Assembly: GCF_030272615.1 (NCBI RefSeq)
Contig: NC_081415.1
Span: forward strand, 598,055,335-598,119,334
Source: Cryptomeria japonica
Taxonomy: Eukaryota > Streptophyta > Pinopsida > Cupressales > Cupressaceae
Length of the DNA stretch: 64,000 nucleotides
Direction: 5' to 3'
The stretch's first letter is position 1, and each line of letters begins with the position of its first letter. The notes beneath the pieces were generated by a model. The model was not told the DNA's origin and did no database searches. It saw only the letters and a list, made by a program, of their open reading frames with translations. Positions 1 through 11,970 of this stretch are shown here, in pieces. The position numbers were made by a program, and so were the translations under genes.

Positions 1-1491
1 AATTTATTGAAAGATATCCTTGGATATATTGTGACATGCTTGATATTGACCCTAAAATTGTTACTCACAAAATAATCTTAATCTAGATTCTAAGCCTATG
101 AAGCAAAAAATTAGAAAGATGAATCCTAAAATAACCTTGCTTGTCAAAGCCGAAATAAAAAATCTCTTAGATGCAGGATTAATTCGCCCTATTGATTATT
201 CCCCTTGGATTTCAAACATTGTCGTTATTGGCAAACTTGATAATAAAATTAGGATGTGGATCAACTTTCGAGATCTAAATAAGGCTTCCCTAAAAGATGA
301 TTTTCTGCTTCCAAACATTGAAATGACAGTAGATTCTACTACTAGCCATTCTTTGTTATCTTTTATGGTTTCTTGGGATATAATCAAATCCTCAGTAATC
401 CTCAAAGTCACTTTAAAAATGCTTTCACTACTCCATGGGGCACATTTTGTTGGGTCATGATGCCTTTTGGATTGAAAAACATAGGAGCTACCTATGAATA
501 TGCTATGACTCTCATCTTTCATGATTACATGCACACAACCTTGAAAGACTATGTTGATGACATTTTAGCTAAGTCTATACTGCATCAAGATCGTGTGAAG
601 ATCCTTTGTCAAGTCTTTGAAAGAATTCGTAAATACAAAATGCTCTTGAATCCCCAAAAATGTGTTTTTGGTATGATAGTGGAAAACTATTGTGGTTCAT
701 AGTCTCACATCATGGTATTGAGGTAGATACAAAGAAAATAGATGCCATAGTTAACATGCCACCCCTTAGAAATATTTCCCAATTGAGAAGTTTGCAAGGA
801 AGAGTACAAGCTCTTTGTAGGTTTGTGTCACAACTTGCAGATAAAACTTTCCCCTTCACTCAATTGCTTAAGAAAAATGTCACCTTTCAATGGAATGAGG
901 ATTGTCACCAAGCCTTTGAAGATTCAAAATCCTATTTGGCTACCCCTCTTATCTACAACATGTTATTACTACTAAGCCTTTTCTTCTATACATAGCTACT
1001 TCTTCTCATGCTCTCGCAACTTTATTTGTACAACATAATAGTGATGGTAAAGAATGCTCGGTTTATTATATAAGCCACACTTTACTCGATTATGAGGTCC
1101 GATATACTACGATTGAAAGGAAATGCCTCACTCTTGTCTTCATGACTTAGAAGATGAGACATTACCTTTTGAATGCTAAGGTTCATGTTATCATCAAATT
1201 TGATCCTAACATCTCTTTTCTAAAATAGATCTTTCAAGATGTCTAGCGAAATGGGTTATGATGTTGCCTGAATTTGACCTTAAATTTGTCTCAAAAGGCA
1301 ATTAAAGGGCAAGCATTGACCAATCATTTAGTAGATGCACCTTAACCCCACATTACCTAATCAAGAATATTTTCCTGATGAATTTGTTCTTCCTATTGAT
1401 GTTGATGAGACCTAGGAGTTATATTTTGATGGCTCTAGGTGTCGTACATGATCGAGAGAGAGTGTTATTCTAATATCTCATGTCAGAAAAC
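1..1491 (+). pseudogene. G pol part 1: reverse transcriptase, RNase H and start of archaeal-type RNase H
   Basis: The translation matches a Ty3 RT in order: a segment ending IRPIDYSPWISNIV, then the RDLNKA motif near 270-290, a PFGLKN motif near 465-480 and the catalytic YVDD at 550-561. A connection and Ty3 RNase H follow to about 1200. At 1410-1491 an ELYFDGS-type start of a second, archaeal-like RNase H is seen. Reading needs at least two frame changes (near 370-460 and 660-700), and there are stops near 1149 and 1227 and around 1450, so it cannot make a product. The frame joins exactly to 3633 when S1 is removed. Codon usage is AT-rich. Confidence 0.85.
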
Positions 1492-3632
1492 TGTTGACCC
1501 CTTTTTTGTCAACAAAGTTGTAGATCCAATCTAAGAAAGGCTTTTCTACATAACCTGCATGTTATGTGCTTTTTTTTTTGGCAGCAAGCAGTTTGGAGTC
1601 TTTCCATCTATTCGGGCTCCAAAATTTTATTTTTGAGTTGACCAGCTTGGGCAATCAACTTAATTAAGGTCACTGGTTGGAGGGTTCCCTATCTTTTGGG
1701 GGCTGGTTCCCCTTTTTTTCCTCTTATCGGTCATTGGTGGTTCCCTCTCAAGTTAAGGTCCCCTGCTACCCCACATGATTTTTTGATTTTAGCAAATGAT
1801 GTTGTGGGATAGCAAGATGGTGGATTTGGCCTATGATATCATCCACCTCACAAAGGCGGGGGGGGAGGGGTGAAGTTGGATGTGGGATAGTAGGGGAATA
1901 GTAAGGAGGTATCTTCCCCGCTACCTCGCGAGGAAGGATAGGGCACACAAAGGACCCTGTAGGGTAAAGAAAGGTAGGGGCAGATGGCTTCCCTTCTATC
2001 TCACATGCCATTCCAAGGGGCCATGATGACCTTGTGGAATAAAGACAAAGTAATAAATATGCTTCTCCACTATCCTGGGAGGATTTTTTGGGAATAATTT
2101 GGGCCTCATGGGATAAAGAGTGACAAGTGGGTAGTGTCCCTGCTATCCCATGGGGGATTTCTTGGGAGGTAAAGTGGCATGTAGAGTAAGAGATCACAAG
2201 GTGGATGGATTCCCCGCCATCCCCCATGGTGGGATAGGTAACTAGGCCATCAAAGCACAGGGTGGAGACATGGACCAGGGGTGCAATGTTAGTCACCTAT
2301 GGCTATTGGATTTTCATAAAGCCCGATTAGATGACAATGTTTTAATCTCTAGTTGGGATTTTGAGAACTTATATGGCGAGATCTCGCGTGTCCATCTGCA
2401 CATGAGATCTCTTGATCTACGGTGGAATTTCAATTTTGCAATGACTGTTGAAATTCAATTGCTCTGCAAGGTGGGTGGCTGCCGACTCGGTAGTCAAGAT
2501 ATTTTTGTTCTTAGTCGGTGCCTGATCTCAGATTTTATTTTTATCCAACCACTAGGGATTATTGCCTTTACTTCACAAGTGATCCTATAGGCCTATTTTG
2601 GATGCCACTCATGCCTCTTCAATGCATTATGAAGACTTTTGGGTTTGATAGAGATTTCTTAGATGCCATCCCATGTGGATTTCTCTTGATTTTCAGGAAA
2701 TGATTATCCCTCCTACACCTCTGTAGCTAATTTAAAATAAAAACCCATGCTCATTCATTGCGGATTAGAGACCTTTTGCCCTAGAGTGTACCCAATAATG
2801 TTTATGTGTCAAGGTTACTTCATCTGGAGGGTATTTTTATTTCCTCATAGGTGATTAGACACTCATAGAGGAGATCTTGCATGCTAAAGCTTAGATCATT
2901 TAATCGGATTGTTTTCTCTCCTCTGCCTCTTTTTCTAACCTAACCCTAGGAGGGTTAGGGTTTCTATCTTCAGTTCAATCTATGTTATGCCTCAACTATA
3001 AAGGCAATTTTTTGTAATTTTATCAAGATATTCTCCTCTTTTTCTCTTATAGTAATCTATAATTCCTACAACTGTAAAATCACCTTATCTCTACATTAAT
3101 AAAATTTGCTTGTCTTAGTTTCAGTTTATGCAAATTTGTGTATCTCTTTTACCTATTTGTGTGAATGCATCTTTTCTTTCTTTCTCAGCATTTTTGATAG
3201 TGTTGACTCCTCTTAGAGTGGCATCTAAGAACATTGTTCGTTCCTCTGCCATTGTTAAGAATTTGAACCTTGACTCAGTCTTAGAAAGCTGGAGTTAGAT
3301 AGAAATTTATGTATCCTTTGGATAGTTTTATTGATGTTATATGCAATTACAAGTGGGGGTAGATCAACTTTCAGTCTAGGTGCAAGCCTTATTCCCCTTC
3401 TTTCATGCAACCCTTCTCTCTCTCTCCCTTTTCCCTATTAGGACATAGATTATTTTTATCAGTGTTGGGTTGGTCCAACACCTACATTCATATTGAATAG
3501 GAAGCCAACCTTCTTTGGAGATTCAACCTCACATTTAGAAAGGTCCCACACTTGAGAGGTTGACTCAATGTTTCACAAGTTTTATGATCAAGGTTTCTTG
3601 GGTCATCAAGGGTGCAAACTTTTGTGACAACA
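1492..3632. mobile_element. S1: 2.1-kb solo LTR inside the G archaeal RNase H domain
   Basis: The segment begins TGTTGACC and ends GTGACAACA, so it has the TG...CA ends of an LTR with a short inverted repeat (TGTTG/CAACA). It is flanked by a perfect 5-bp duplication, aaaac, at 1487-1491 and 3633-3637. Removing it with one duplication restores the G reading frame without loss of a base. I see no internal coding region and no second copy of its ends, so it is a solo LTR rather than a complete element. A TATA-like box (TATAAAGG, 2997-3004) and an AATAAA signal (3098-3103) suggest that transcription would run on the + strand. Its parent family was not recognised. Confidence 0.85.
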
Positions 3633-4490
3633 AAAACCTATCCCCTTGTCTTATCATCTCAATTTCCTATGTACTAACAACACTGCTAAATATGAAGCCC
3701 TTATAGGTAGTCTTAAAGCGGCTTTAGCCTTGAATGTTAAACATATACATATCTATGGCGACTCTCAATTAATCATTAGACAAGTTACGGGGGTATATCA
3801 AGATAAGAAAGATAAACTATCACAATATCGAGAGTTGACTATATCTTTGTTAGAAAATTTCACTTCTTACACCATGGAGCCTGTCCCTCGAAAGGATAAT
3901 TGACATGTTGATGTGATGGCATGTGTCGCTTCCCTTGTGTCCCTAGAATATCATGTGGTGGACCTTAACTTTGTCATTCACAACCTTTCTTCTACGAATA
4001 TTACTGATATTTCTAATGATATAGATTATTGTTATGCTATAGACTCAGATGAATGGTATTCACATATCTCGAGATATTTGACCACCAATAACACATTTCT
4101 AGATTATACAAGTAAAAATGCTAGAGATATGATTCATAAGTTAGTCACAAGATACATTATCTTTTCTAATGTCCTTTATAGAAGGGGTTATAATGGTCTT
4201 CTCCTCCATTGTCTTAACAAAATTGAGATCCCGATTACTCTTGAGGAAGCACATTTAGGTGCTTGTGGGGGGAATTTTGGGGGCAAATCCTTAGTTCAAA
4301 GGTTTCTCTGAATGGGATACTATTGGCAAAACATGGAAAAATACTCCTTTGCGTTTGTTAAAAAGTGTCATCAGTGTCAGCAACAAAACAATTTGATCCA
4401 CGCTCCGGCACAAGAACTTAGGTCACAAGTAGCCTCTTGGCCTTTTTCCTTATGGGGTTTGGATCTCATTGGTAAAATTTCCTATCCTTT
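3633..4490 (+). pseudogene. G pol part 2: archaeal-type RNase H and integrase zinc finger
   Basis: This continues the archaeal-like RNase H: NNTAKYEALI carries the expected catalytic Glu and IYGDSQLI the next Asp. A linker follows, then an integrase zinc-binding region around 4250-4380. That region has a His in EAHLGAC, an Asn where the second His is expected (GGNFGG), and the CHQC cysteine pair. The integrase core begins at WGLDLIGKI, whose Asp is the first catalytic residue. In-frame stops near 3901 and 4309 break it. The sequence is cut at 4490 by C1 and resumes at 19526. Confidence 0.83.
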
Positions 4491-5699
4491 TGTTGGTGTT
4501 ATGGGTGAATTGATTATGTGTGGCATTGATGTTTTGTCATTGATGTAAATACTAACTGTTACCATCATACAGGTTACTGGTATAAGATCTAGTGTTACCA
4601 ACAGAAGAAATTATCTGTTGGACACTTCTGACATGTTTGGATCAGTAAAGTATATTGGATTTCATGAGTTATATGCTCCATAAGAATGTTTTGGTTAGTT
4701 GGTATTGGCTTGGTAATTGGATTTTATCATCCACTCTGGAAAACCCTTACTTGCATTGGTTTATGGCTTTGTCGGTAGAGATTTCATTGAGGAATCATGA
4801 CAGGATGCACAATTGGTGTTGGTGTAGTTTCCTCGAGGATTTCAGGATGCTGAAGATGTTCGTTGATCATGCTTTAATTCCTTGAAGACATTGCTTTGGC
4901 GTGGTGGACCTAGAATAGGTTCGGCACCTATCCAGGTTATGGACCGGTATAGTGCTAGCATGTACTCTACACATTATCTAGATGATTCGAGATGTTTTAT
5001 GGATTTGGTATTATTGTTTTGATCTTAAGCCAACATGGCATATCATTATAATAAGGAATTATGTAGTTGTAATATCTATAGGTGTCCAACCTAATTGGTT
5101 TAGGCCTTAGGGTTTGTATAAATAAGAGGTAGAAACTCTTTGTAAAGTATCATGGTTATTGGAAAGGTCATGGTCAAGGAATGTAATGTGCAAATATTGT
5201 AGTATCACTCAAGCAGAGGAGTTGATCGATCATTGGTGATCAGATTGGTTTTTGAACATGATTTAGTCCTCTGGCATTGAGTTTGACCGAGACTATAATT
5301 AGGCACAATAGATGTTATTTCTAGAAGTTCACTTTATTGGATTGTTGTCCATTTATCTTGAGAAGGTTGTAGCCTCTCTATAGTTAGTGAGACTCTTTTT
5401 GTAATGAGCAGTATGCTCTAGGCAGTGTACCTTCCTATAAGTGCAAGCCCCTAATTGTAACACATACTTTCTGCAAAAGTATCATCTAACTATGGGTAGG
5501 CTTCCCACCATGGTTTTTCCCTTTCCATATTTTCCACATACAAATAATGGTGTCATGTGGTATGGTTGCTTTGCATTGATTATCTGGTTAATTGTTAAGT
5601 TGTATTGTTTACGGGTATCTATTTGTGCTTTATCGGTACTCTAATTTGTTAACAACTGATTTACCCACCCCTCTCAATTGTTCACCAGTTATCCTAACA
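4491..5699 (+). repeat. C1 5' LTR
   Basis: This 1209-bp direct repeat matches 18286-19525. Both copies share the ATGGGTGAATT opening, a TATAAATA box (5117-5124 here), a region near AAGTGCAGGCCCC and the terminal CCTAACA. A pyrimidine-rich hairpin motif (ACTGATTT...CTCTCAATT) lies just before the 3' end. It would supply promoter and polyadenylation functions. Confidence 0.92.
5117..5124 (+). promoter_or_regulatory. TATA box in C1 5' LTR
   Basis: TATAAATA follows AGGGTTTG and is conserved at the same place in the 3' LTR (18910-18917). Position inside the LTR upstream of the likely R region fits a copia promoter. Confidence 0.6.
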
Positions 5700-5701
5700 A
5701 T

Positions 5702-5713
5702 TGGTCTCAGAGC
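5702..5713 (+). other. C1 primer-binding site (initiator Met tRNA type)
   Basis: TGGTCTCAGAGC begins 2 bases after the LTR end. It differs by one base from TGGTATCAGAGC, the usual complement of the 3' end of plant initiator Met tRNA used by copia elements. Confidence 0.8.
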
Positions 5714-5757
5714 TTTGGTCCTCTTTTGTAGAAGCTTAACTGCTTGAGGTAGATCTT

Positions 5758-7389
5758 ATGGCAGCTAACACTTCTAATCCACCGACAACTATTTTCAGAA
5801 GAGAAATCCCTAAGCTTGATGGAACAAACTATGGGATATGGAAAATTTGAATGGAGACTCATCTTAGATGTCTTGGCAAGGATATTTTGGAGATCATTGA
5901 GAAAGTATGCACACCTTATAATCCGGCATCTGACAATCCTGCTCCTGCAGACCTGGACAAGAATATTGAAAATGATTGCAGAGTTAGAGAAGCCCTCTTG
6001 TGTGCTCTTACTGATCAACAGATCATGGGATTGATGGAGAAATCATTGAGTAAGGTCATATGGGACAAATTGCAAACTATAAATGAAGGTGACCCTATAG
6101 TCAAAATTGCTAAACTTGATGGTTACCGGGTAAGGTATGAAAACTTGAAAATGGAAGAAAATGAAAGAATTGTTGTTTTTATGGAAAGAGTAAATGAGAT
6201 TTTTATGGGAATTCAATGTTGTGGAGGATTTTTAAGTGAAGATGAAATAGTTTCCAAAGTCTTGAGATCCCTTCCACCAGCTTACAAGATGAAGGCAATT
6301 GCAAAAAATGAGTTAAGAACAATGGCAAACACTTCAGTCAACAAAGACATTCTGATTGGGAAATTATCTACTTTTGAGCTTGAAGAATTTGGATCTTGTG
6401 GAGATATGAAGTCTGAACCTACTTTTGATGCATCATCATCAACATCTATTGGCAAAAGTGATTGGAGAGCCCTATATGCAAAATAATTGGAAGACACGAG
6501 GAAAGAAGATGAAGAGCTTGAGCAACTTGAAGCCTTATTTGCTAGAAGAGTACCTAAAGGTCCAACTAGAAGTAAGTATGAAGGAAAAGAACCTTTTAAA
6601 TGTTTTGCATGTAATAAGATTGGTCATTTTACATCTAGATGTCCTAAAAGGAATGCAAGGTTTGAGGAAAGAGTTAAGAAAACTTTCAAGCCTAACCCAA
6701 ACAGATATAGATTCAAGAAAAACAAACACTGATACATAGCAGATGAGGAAGGAGTAACTCATGACTCTGGAGATGAACCAATAGAAGACTCAACTAGTGG
6801 ATCTGGAAATGGAAAGGAATGGGTGTTCTATGCTTTGAAGGAAGATGAACCAGAACCGGCTATCAAAAATGAAGAGAAGGCCCTAGCAGAAAAGGTTGAA
6901 GATAAGGATGAATGGGTAATTGATAGGGGATGCTCACATCATATGACTGGAGATAAAAGGAAATTTCTATCCCTGCAAGAATACAAAGGTGGTCAAGTCA
7001 GATTTGGAGATGACAAGGCATGTGTGATCAAAGGTAGAGGTATTATTTCTTTGGATGACAAGCATAACATTGATAATGTGTATTATGTAGAAGGTTTAAG
7101 GCATAATATTTTTAGTGTTGGTTAATTAGTTGAAAAGGGTTTTCAAATTTAGTTTAAGGATAGAAAATGCAAAATCATTAACAAAACTGGTTTGGAGATT
7201 GCAACCGGTATTCAGATAGGAAGTAATATCTTTCACTTGATCACTGGTAATAAGACATGTTTGATTGCTCATATTGATGAGAGTTGGCTATGGCATAAGA
7301 GATTGTGTCATGTTAATTTTGATTGTATTGTTAAGATCAGTTCAACTAAGGAAGTCAGAGATATACCTAAGATTATGAAGCCTCATAAG
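5758..7389 (+). pseudogene. C1 Gag, protease and start of integrase (broken)
   Basis: One frame runs from ATG 5758 to the P1 insertion with no frameshift. It is interrupted by stops at 5848 (TGA), 6484 (TAA), 6730 (TGA), 7123 (TAA) and 7150 (TAG). Gag carries the copia N-terminal motif KLDGTNYGIWK and, near 6600-6640, a CCHC zinc knuckle CFACNKIGHFTSRC. The protease motif reads DRGCSHHMTG near 6925, so the catalytic Ser of the DSG triad is Arg, a lesion in its own right. After it come the gag-pre-integrase motif WLWHKRLCHVNFD and the linker up to DIPKIMKPHK. Most stops can be explained by C-to-T or G-to-A change. Confidence 0.9.
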
Positions 7390-7741
7390 CCTCATAATTT
7401 TGCGTTGCATTAACATTTCTTCTATGTCGTGCACTTGGTCTTTATCATTTGCGAGCATCAAGTCCTTCTTCTGCATTCCTCATTTTTCTCGCTTTCGAAT
7501 TAGGTCTTGTCAATAGCAATCTTTAATCATGATTTTGGTCGATCTTGTTAATCTCTTATCAACTTGTCAATCTTGTCATTTTACGATCGATTCGTCATCG
7601 ATCCTTGTCCTCTTCAATCATGTCAATTAGCGCCTATCAATTTGGTCTCTTTATCAATGTTGGTCAATTTGTCAATCAATCTCAATTGTTTATCAATCAA
7701 ATCATTTATCAAGTCAGAATCATGATCACATTGACCCTACA
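7390..7741 (+). repeat. P1 left LTR fragment
   Basis: From TGCGTTGCATTAAC onward this aligns with 14034-14370 of LTR B (shared CTTGGTCTTTATCATTTG and the GATCGATTCGTCATCGATC repeats). The first part of the LTR and everything after the ACCCTACATCA stretch are deleted. The junction at about 7741 with A-rich internal sequence looks like a short-homology deletion. Confidence 0.75.
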
Positions 7742-9858
7742 TCATTTAAAAAGTGAGAAAAGAAAAAAAAAGACAAAAAAAAAAGTAAAGCAAAAAATAA
7801 TTCGTCCACTGGTGAAAACCTAGCAAACAAGTGCCTTGGGCAAGTACCATGATGAAAACCTGGCAAACAGGCATCATGCATAATCTATGAACTTCTTGCA
7901 TACCATACTTGGGGACAGGTTTTATCCTATCGTATCCTTTTTTCCTTCATTGTTCCATTATCCTATCGAACCCTTGTCATTACCCTTCATATCCTATTGT
8001 CCCCCATGTCCAGTTTCCATTTCCACCTTTGATCTTGACAAGGCTGACGATCTTCATGAGCATCATGCATCTTGTTTACAACTTTCAATATGTCATAGCT
8101 TTTGGTCATTTATCCATTTGCTTATTATAGCTTTTCATCCATATTCCCTGTCTTATTGCAACTTTCTGCCACTATCCCGTATCCTATCTCGACCTTCAGT
8201 CCATGTCCCTTATCCATTCTTGGTCTTGCTTATCCTATCCATATCTTATCACTATCCATACACTCTTTTTCATTCCTCGATCTTGATCTAACATAAGGAC
8301 GCAAAATTTAAACATGGTTTCAAAAACCTCTTGACATGTCCCTCATGCCATGTTCTTGCTTTACATTGTCATATCCAATCTTTTGTCCCATCACGCAATA
8401 GCTCTTGAAAATTGCATCCGTATTGTCTCCATGATAAAAGGCCTTTGTCTTCCCTCTATCCACCATCATTTCAGCAAGCCTATTTATTCACCTATCATAT
8501 TCCTTGCCTTGCTAGACACTGGGGGCAAAATCCCTAAAAATCATAAAAATTGAAAAATGTCCTGAAATAAATCATAAATTTTTTTTTGAAAAGGTCCTGA
8601 AATAAATCATAAAAAATTGAAAAATCTCCTAAAATAATCCAAAAAAAATTGAAAAAGGTCCTGAATAAATCATAAAAATTGAAAAATGTCCTGAAATAAT
8701 CATAAAAATTTGAAAAATGTCCTGAGAAAATCCCTAAAAAGTCAAATAAAGTCTTGAAAAAATGAACATAAAAAAATTGTAAAATCTTGAAACGCAAAAC
8801 AAAAAAATAAATATATCCCCTTTGCATAGATAGATCACTGAGCATACATCCAACGACATGCAATCACACTGTGCTTTAATGAAATCACGCTTAAACAGAT
8901 GAACTTTTTCACTCAGACCAGACATTCAAACTGATCACATTGTCATATCAATCGAACATTAGCATCACTATCATTCATCCTTGGCACACTCTCATGGGTC
9001 TTATACAAGGTGTGGTATACTTGAAACTAGACTGTGTCCTATCTTAGACGGGGTACCGCATGTCCTCAAACCAGACAGCATGATCGTCCTATCAGCACTT
9101 TCAACTTTTGACAATGAAGATCAAAATGTTTGTTTGACTTGTTGGAATTTGTCCATCTTATCTTTTTACTGATTTATCTTTGGCTTCGATCATGTTCCTA
9201 TGTTGCTCAATGATGTCACTGAGTGATTTAGAGTGACCAGGATGGTTCATGGTCCCTTTCTTTTTTGTTGTGATTGTTGTTTGTCTGCAATGTGTCTGTC
9301 TTTTGCAAAAAGGGTTGCATTTCAGCTCTGGCCTTCAATGCCATGATGCTACGCATCCATTTTGCTACATTAAAATAAAGGTTCTCACCTACAAAGTGCA
9401 TTACTGAAAGCAAGTTTTTCTTCGTCTCTAACTGTCCTCTATCTCATTTTCTTCTTACTAACATTTCTTCTGTCCGTTTGGATAGTCAGTTCGATCTAGT
9501 GCTCTGATTTCCCCAAACACATATGCTGCATCTTGCATTCATTGGTTAGTACATTTTCATTACATCAAGCATCATATCAAGCATTTTATTCATTTCATAT
9601 TATCAATGCATCAAAAACACATAAAAAATACATCCATACATGTTCCACAATGGTACATAAACAATGCATAAGTCATCCATACATGGAAAATATCATAAGT
9701 CATAACACATTGCATCCCATCATATTGATGCATATCATATCATATATCAAAATAATATCGGAGTACAAAAATGGACTGTCTGTCCTAAGTATGGCCCGCA
9801 GGCTGACTGCATAATGTCAAACTACATCTTTCTCTGTCCTAAGGAGCATGTGCCTCTG
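7742..9858. other. P1 internal non-coding region with pyrimidine-rich and minisatellite blocks
   Basis: I see no credible protein here. The stretch is collinear, in opposite orientation, with P2 35577-37640. It holds a poly-A/G tract (7745-7800), two copies of a GGTGAAAACCTGGCAAAC-like sequence near 7810-7870, a long C/T-rich block with repeated TATCC (7920-8290) and a minisatellite (8534-8760). Single-frame ORFs in the C/T block only reflect base composition. Confidence 0.6.
8534..8760. repeat. Minisatellite, about 32-bp unit
   Basis: The unit, roughly AAATCATAAAAATTGAAAAA plus TGTCCTGAAAT, recurs about six times with small length changes. The same array lies in P2 at 36640-36860 on the opposite strand, so it belongs to the P family rather than to this locus. 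Confidence 0.8.
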
Positions 9859-11688
9859 TCACTGGGTGCTCCCTCTATCCTCCTCATCCCTGCCATGTCT
9901 CACGGATGATGTCCCTCCTACTCTTAGCTGTGGTGGTCTCATAGGTCCACTCACCCCCATGTTGCTCAATGACCTTCGAGAGCATGCCCTACTCTCTATC
10001 CTTGATTGTGCCCGATATGAAGCTGCTCTCTGCTCTGGTGGGACTGCACTCTCATATAGTGTCCTCCAATGGCATATCTCCTCTCCAATCTCTACCAACA
10101 TTTGTGCCATCTCGCATGCACTGGCATCCCTAATCGACTCAATATACTCAGTGACTCTCTGTTCCTCTCGCTGTGCCTGAGCTATTGCTGCATCTTGAGC
10201 TGCTGTGAGTCTAGCTATCTTCACTCTAAACTAATCTTGCTCTGTCCTTAAGATGGCATTCTATCTCTCTAAATTTGCAATATGATCGTGCTGACTTGCT
10301 ATGGTAGCTCTGCATATCTCCATCTCCTCTATCCTAGCTGTCTCCGACTCTATGGGTATATCCTGCAATGCCTCATGCTCGCCTGAATCTAGCTCATCCT
10401 TGTCATCCCCCTCCTCATCTCCGTCCTCATCATCCTCCTCATCCTCATCACCACCCTCATCCTCCTCATCCTCATCATCTCCCTCCTCCTCTCCAGCGAG
10501 TGGGAAGTCCTCCTGTCTCCTCAGTACTGGAATGTCTGGATCTATCAATGGCACTGGTCGTCATCATGCAAACCATCTCTCATACTCCTCTATCATCCCA
10601 GTGTCCTCCACATCTGATCTGCAATCCCACTATCTTTGTTGTAGCTATGAGAAGTCCGCATATGCTATGTGTGGCTGAATCATACTCCCCCACTAACTTG
10701 TCTCTCTGTGAGATCACACAAAGTGTGCAATCCTCTTGGGTACATCCTGCCTCTCTCCAAACTATCATCTAACTCTCTCTAGCGGGTACATCTCAATCAC
10801 TCTCTGGCGATTCACTGGTCGCCCAATCAGGTACCTCTCCTATCTACAATACGGTAGCTCATCACTATCATCTAACCATCCCGGGCAATCACAATATGGC
10901 CTCCATGTGAACTCTCTCAATCTGTCTAGCTCATGTTGCCAATATAATATGTATCCAAACGGACCCTGTCTCAGTGCTCCACCATAGCAGTACACATATG
11001 GTCGGTGTAGTACTACCTGTCTCTCTGCAATCGGTCGACATATGGCTATGTGCTCAAATGCCCATACCTGTAACAATGTGACCCCACAACTCAAAGTTTG
11101 CACTCCCTGATATGCTATCTGATGCAACTAAAAATACAACATAGCCAGTACACATGGTCCCCATGCATACGTTGTCCCCTCTATCGCCATCTGCTCTAGC
11201 ACTCTTCCCCATCCAATAGGGAATCCATGTCCTCATCTATCTCCTGCTAGTAGACATGCCATCACCACTACTATCATCACATATTGTTGATCATACTCTG
11301 ATGCCATGGTCTCCCAGCCGATCTCCCTCTCTACAATATCTAGATCATCTACATCACACTCAAATAATCTATACAACGTGTCTCTCCCTATCACTGGGTC
11401 ATACTCCACCATCTCTCGATGAATCAGAATGCAGAGGATACACCATACATCCTTTAGTGTCACGGTCGCCTCTCCAGTCACTAGATGGAAAGAGGAGGTC
11501 TCTGAATGCCATCGCTCTGCCAATGCGGTAAGCAGTCCTATGTTTGCCCTAATCTTAGGCATGAATGTGATATAGTATATCCCAAGTCCTGCTAATGTAT
11601 CTCTGTTTGTGCTCCTGAGTCTATGTCATAGCATGAAGCAGTCTGGTCGATTCTCCCATGTGATCAATGGATACTGTTGACTCTGCAT
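9859..11688 (-). pseudogene. P1 antisense ORF: plant mobile domain protein with acidic and coiled-coil tail (broken)
   Basis: A single 610-codon frame runs from ATG 11688 to the stop at 9859, opposite to the direction of P1. Codons about 45-275 match the plant mobile domain: GLLTALAERWHSE, then FHLVTGEATVTLKDVW, then, further on, a YAWG-type segment and LLQVWAFEHIAICRP. An Asp/Glu-rich tract (about 10400-10500), a heptad-like segment (IARLTAAQDAAIAQAQ) and an Arg/Ser-rich end GRDEEDRGSTQ follow. Several in-frame stops are present, including TGA at 11626-11628 and 11233-11235, which P2 shares. No frameshift is seen. PMD proteins occur both as plant nuclear proteins and as transposon cargo; here the context is cargo. 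Confidence 0.82.
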
Positions 11689-11859
11689 CACAATTGGGGT
11701 ATATTTTTGTGAATTTTTAGGGTTTGCTTCTATGGGTTGCATTTCCTCATTTCATCCACAAATCAGGGTGTTTCTAAGCTATTCTCACCTATCCTACTCT
11801 TATCGCCCCTTTCCGGATCATTTGCATGTTGTTTTGACCAAAATTAGGGTTGCCAGAGT

Positions 11860-11970
11860 ACAACTGTGCTTGTGTGATGAGTCCTGTGCCTGTGTCCTCC
11901 TACACAAGTGCAGAAGACCCTACACAAGCACAGGATTTTCCCTACACAAGTGCAGAAGTCAGTTTTTGCA
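11860..11970. repeat. ACACAAGTGCAG repeat cluster upstream of the P1 antisense ORF
   Basis: The motif ACACAAGYRCAG and its complement CTGTGCTTGTGT occur about six times within 110 bp, roughly 170-280 bp upstream of the antisense ORF start. An equivalent cluster precedes the antisense ORF in P2 (33440-33560), and another lies near the P2 primer site (42425-42575). Confidence 0.65.

Noticed and set aside
1-1491. Endogenous pararetrovirus (caulimovirid) RT
   Set aside because: An integrase and LTRs follow in the same gene, and a second RNase H is present; that is a Ty3/Tat retrotransposon.
1766-2296. 176-codon minus-strand ORF in S1
   Set aside because: No family motif; it lies in the U3-like part of a solo LTR whose signals point to the other strand, so chance is sufficient.
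7887-8296. Overlapping Tyr/Ser/Pro/His-rich ORFs, also at 37094-37495 minus
   Set aside because: They follow from C/T-rich TATCC repeats, differ in frame between P1 and P2, and show no conserved protein.
8534-8760. Possible CRISPR array
   Set aside because: Units are directly tandem with no unique spacers of constant length, and the context is plant retrotransposon DNA.
10301-10772. ORFs rich in Ser/Pro/His opposite the acidic tract of the antisense PMD gene
   Set aside because: GAT/GAG codons read backwards give ATC/CTC runs; these are mirror images of the Asp/Glu tract and not genes.
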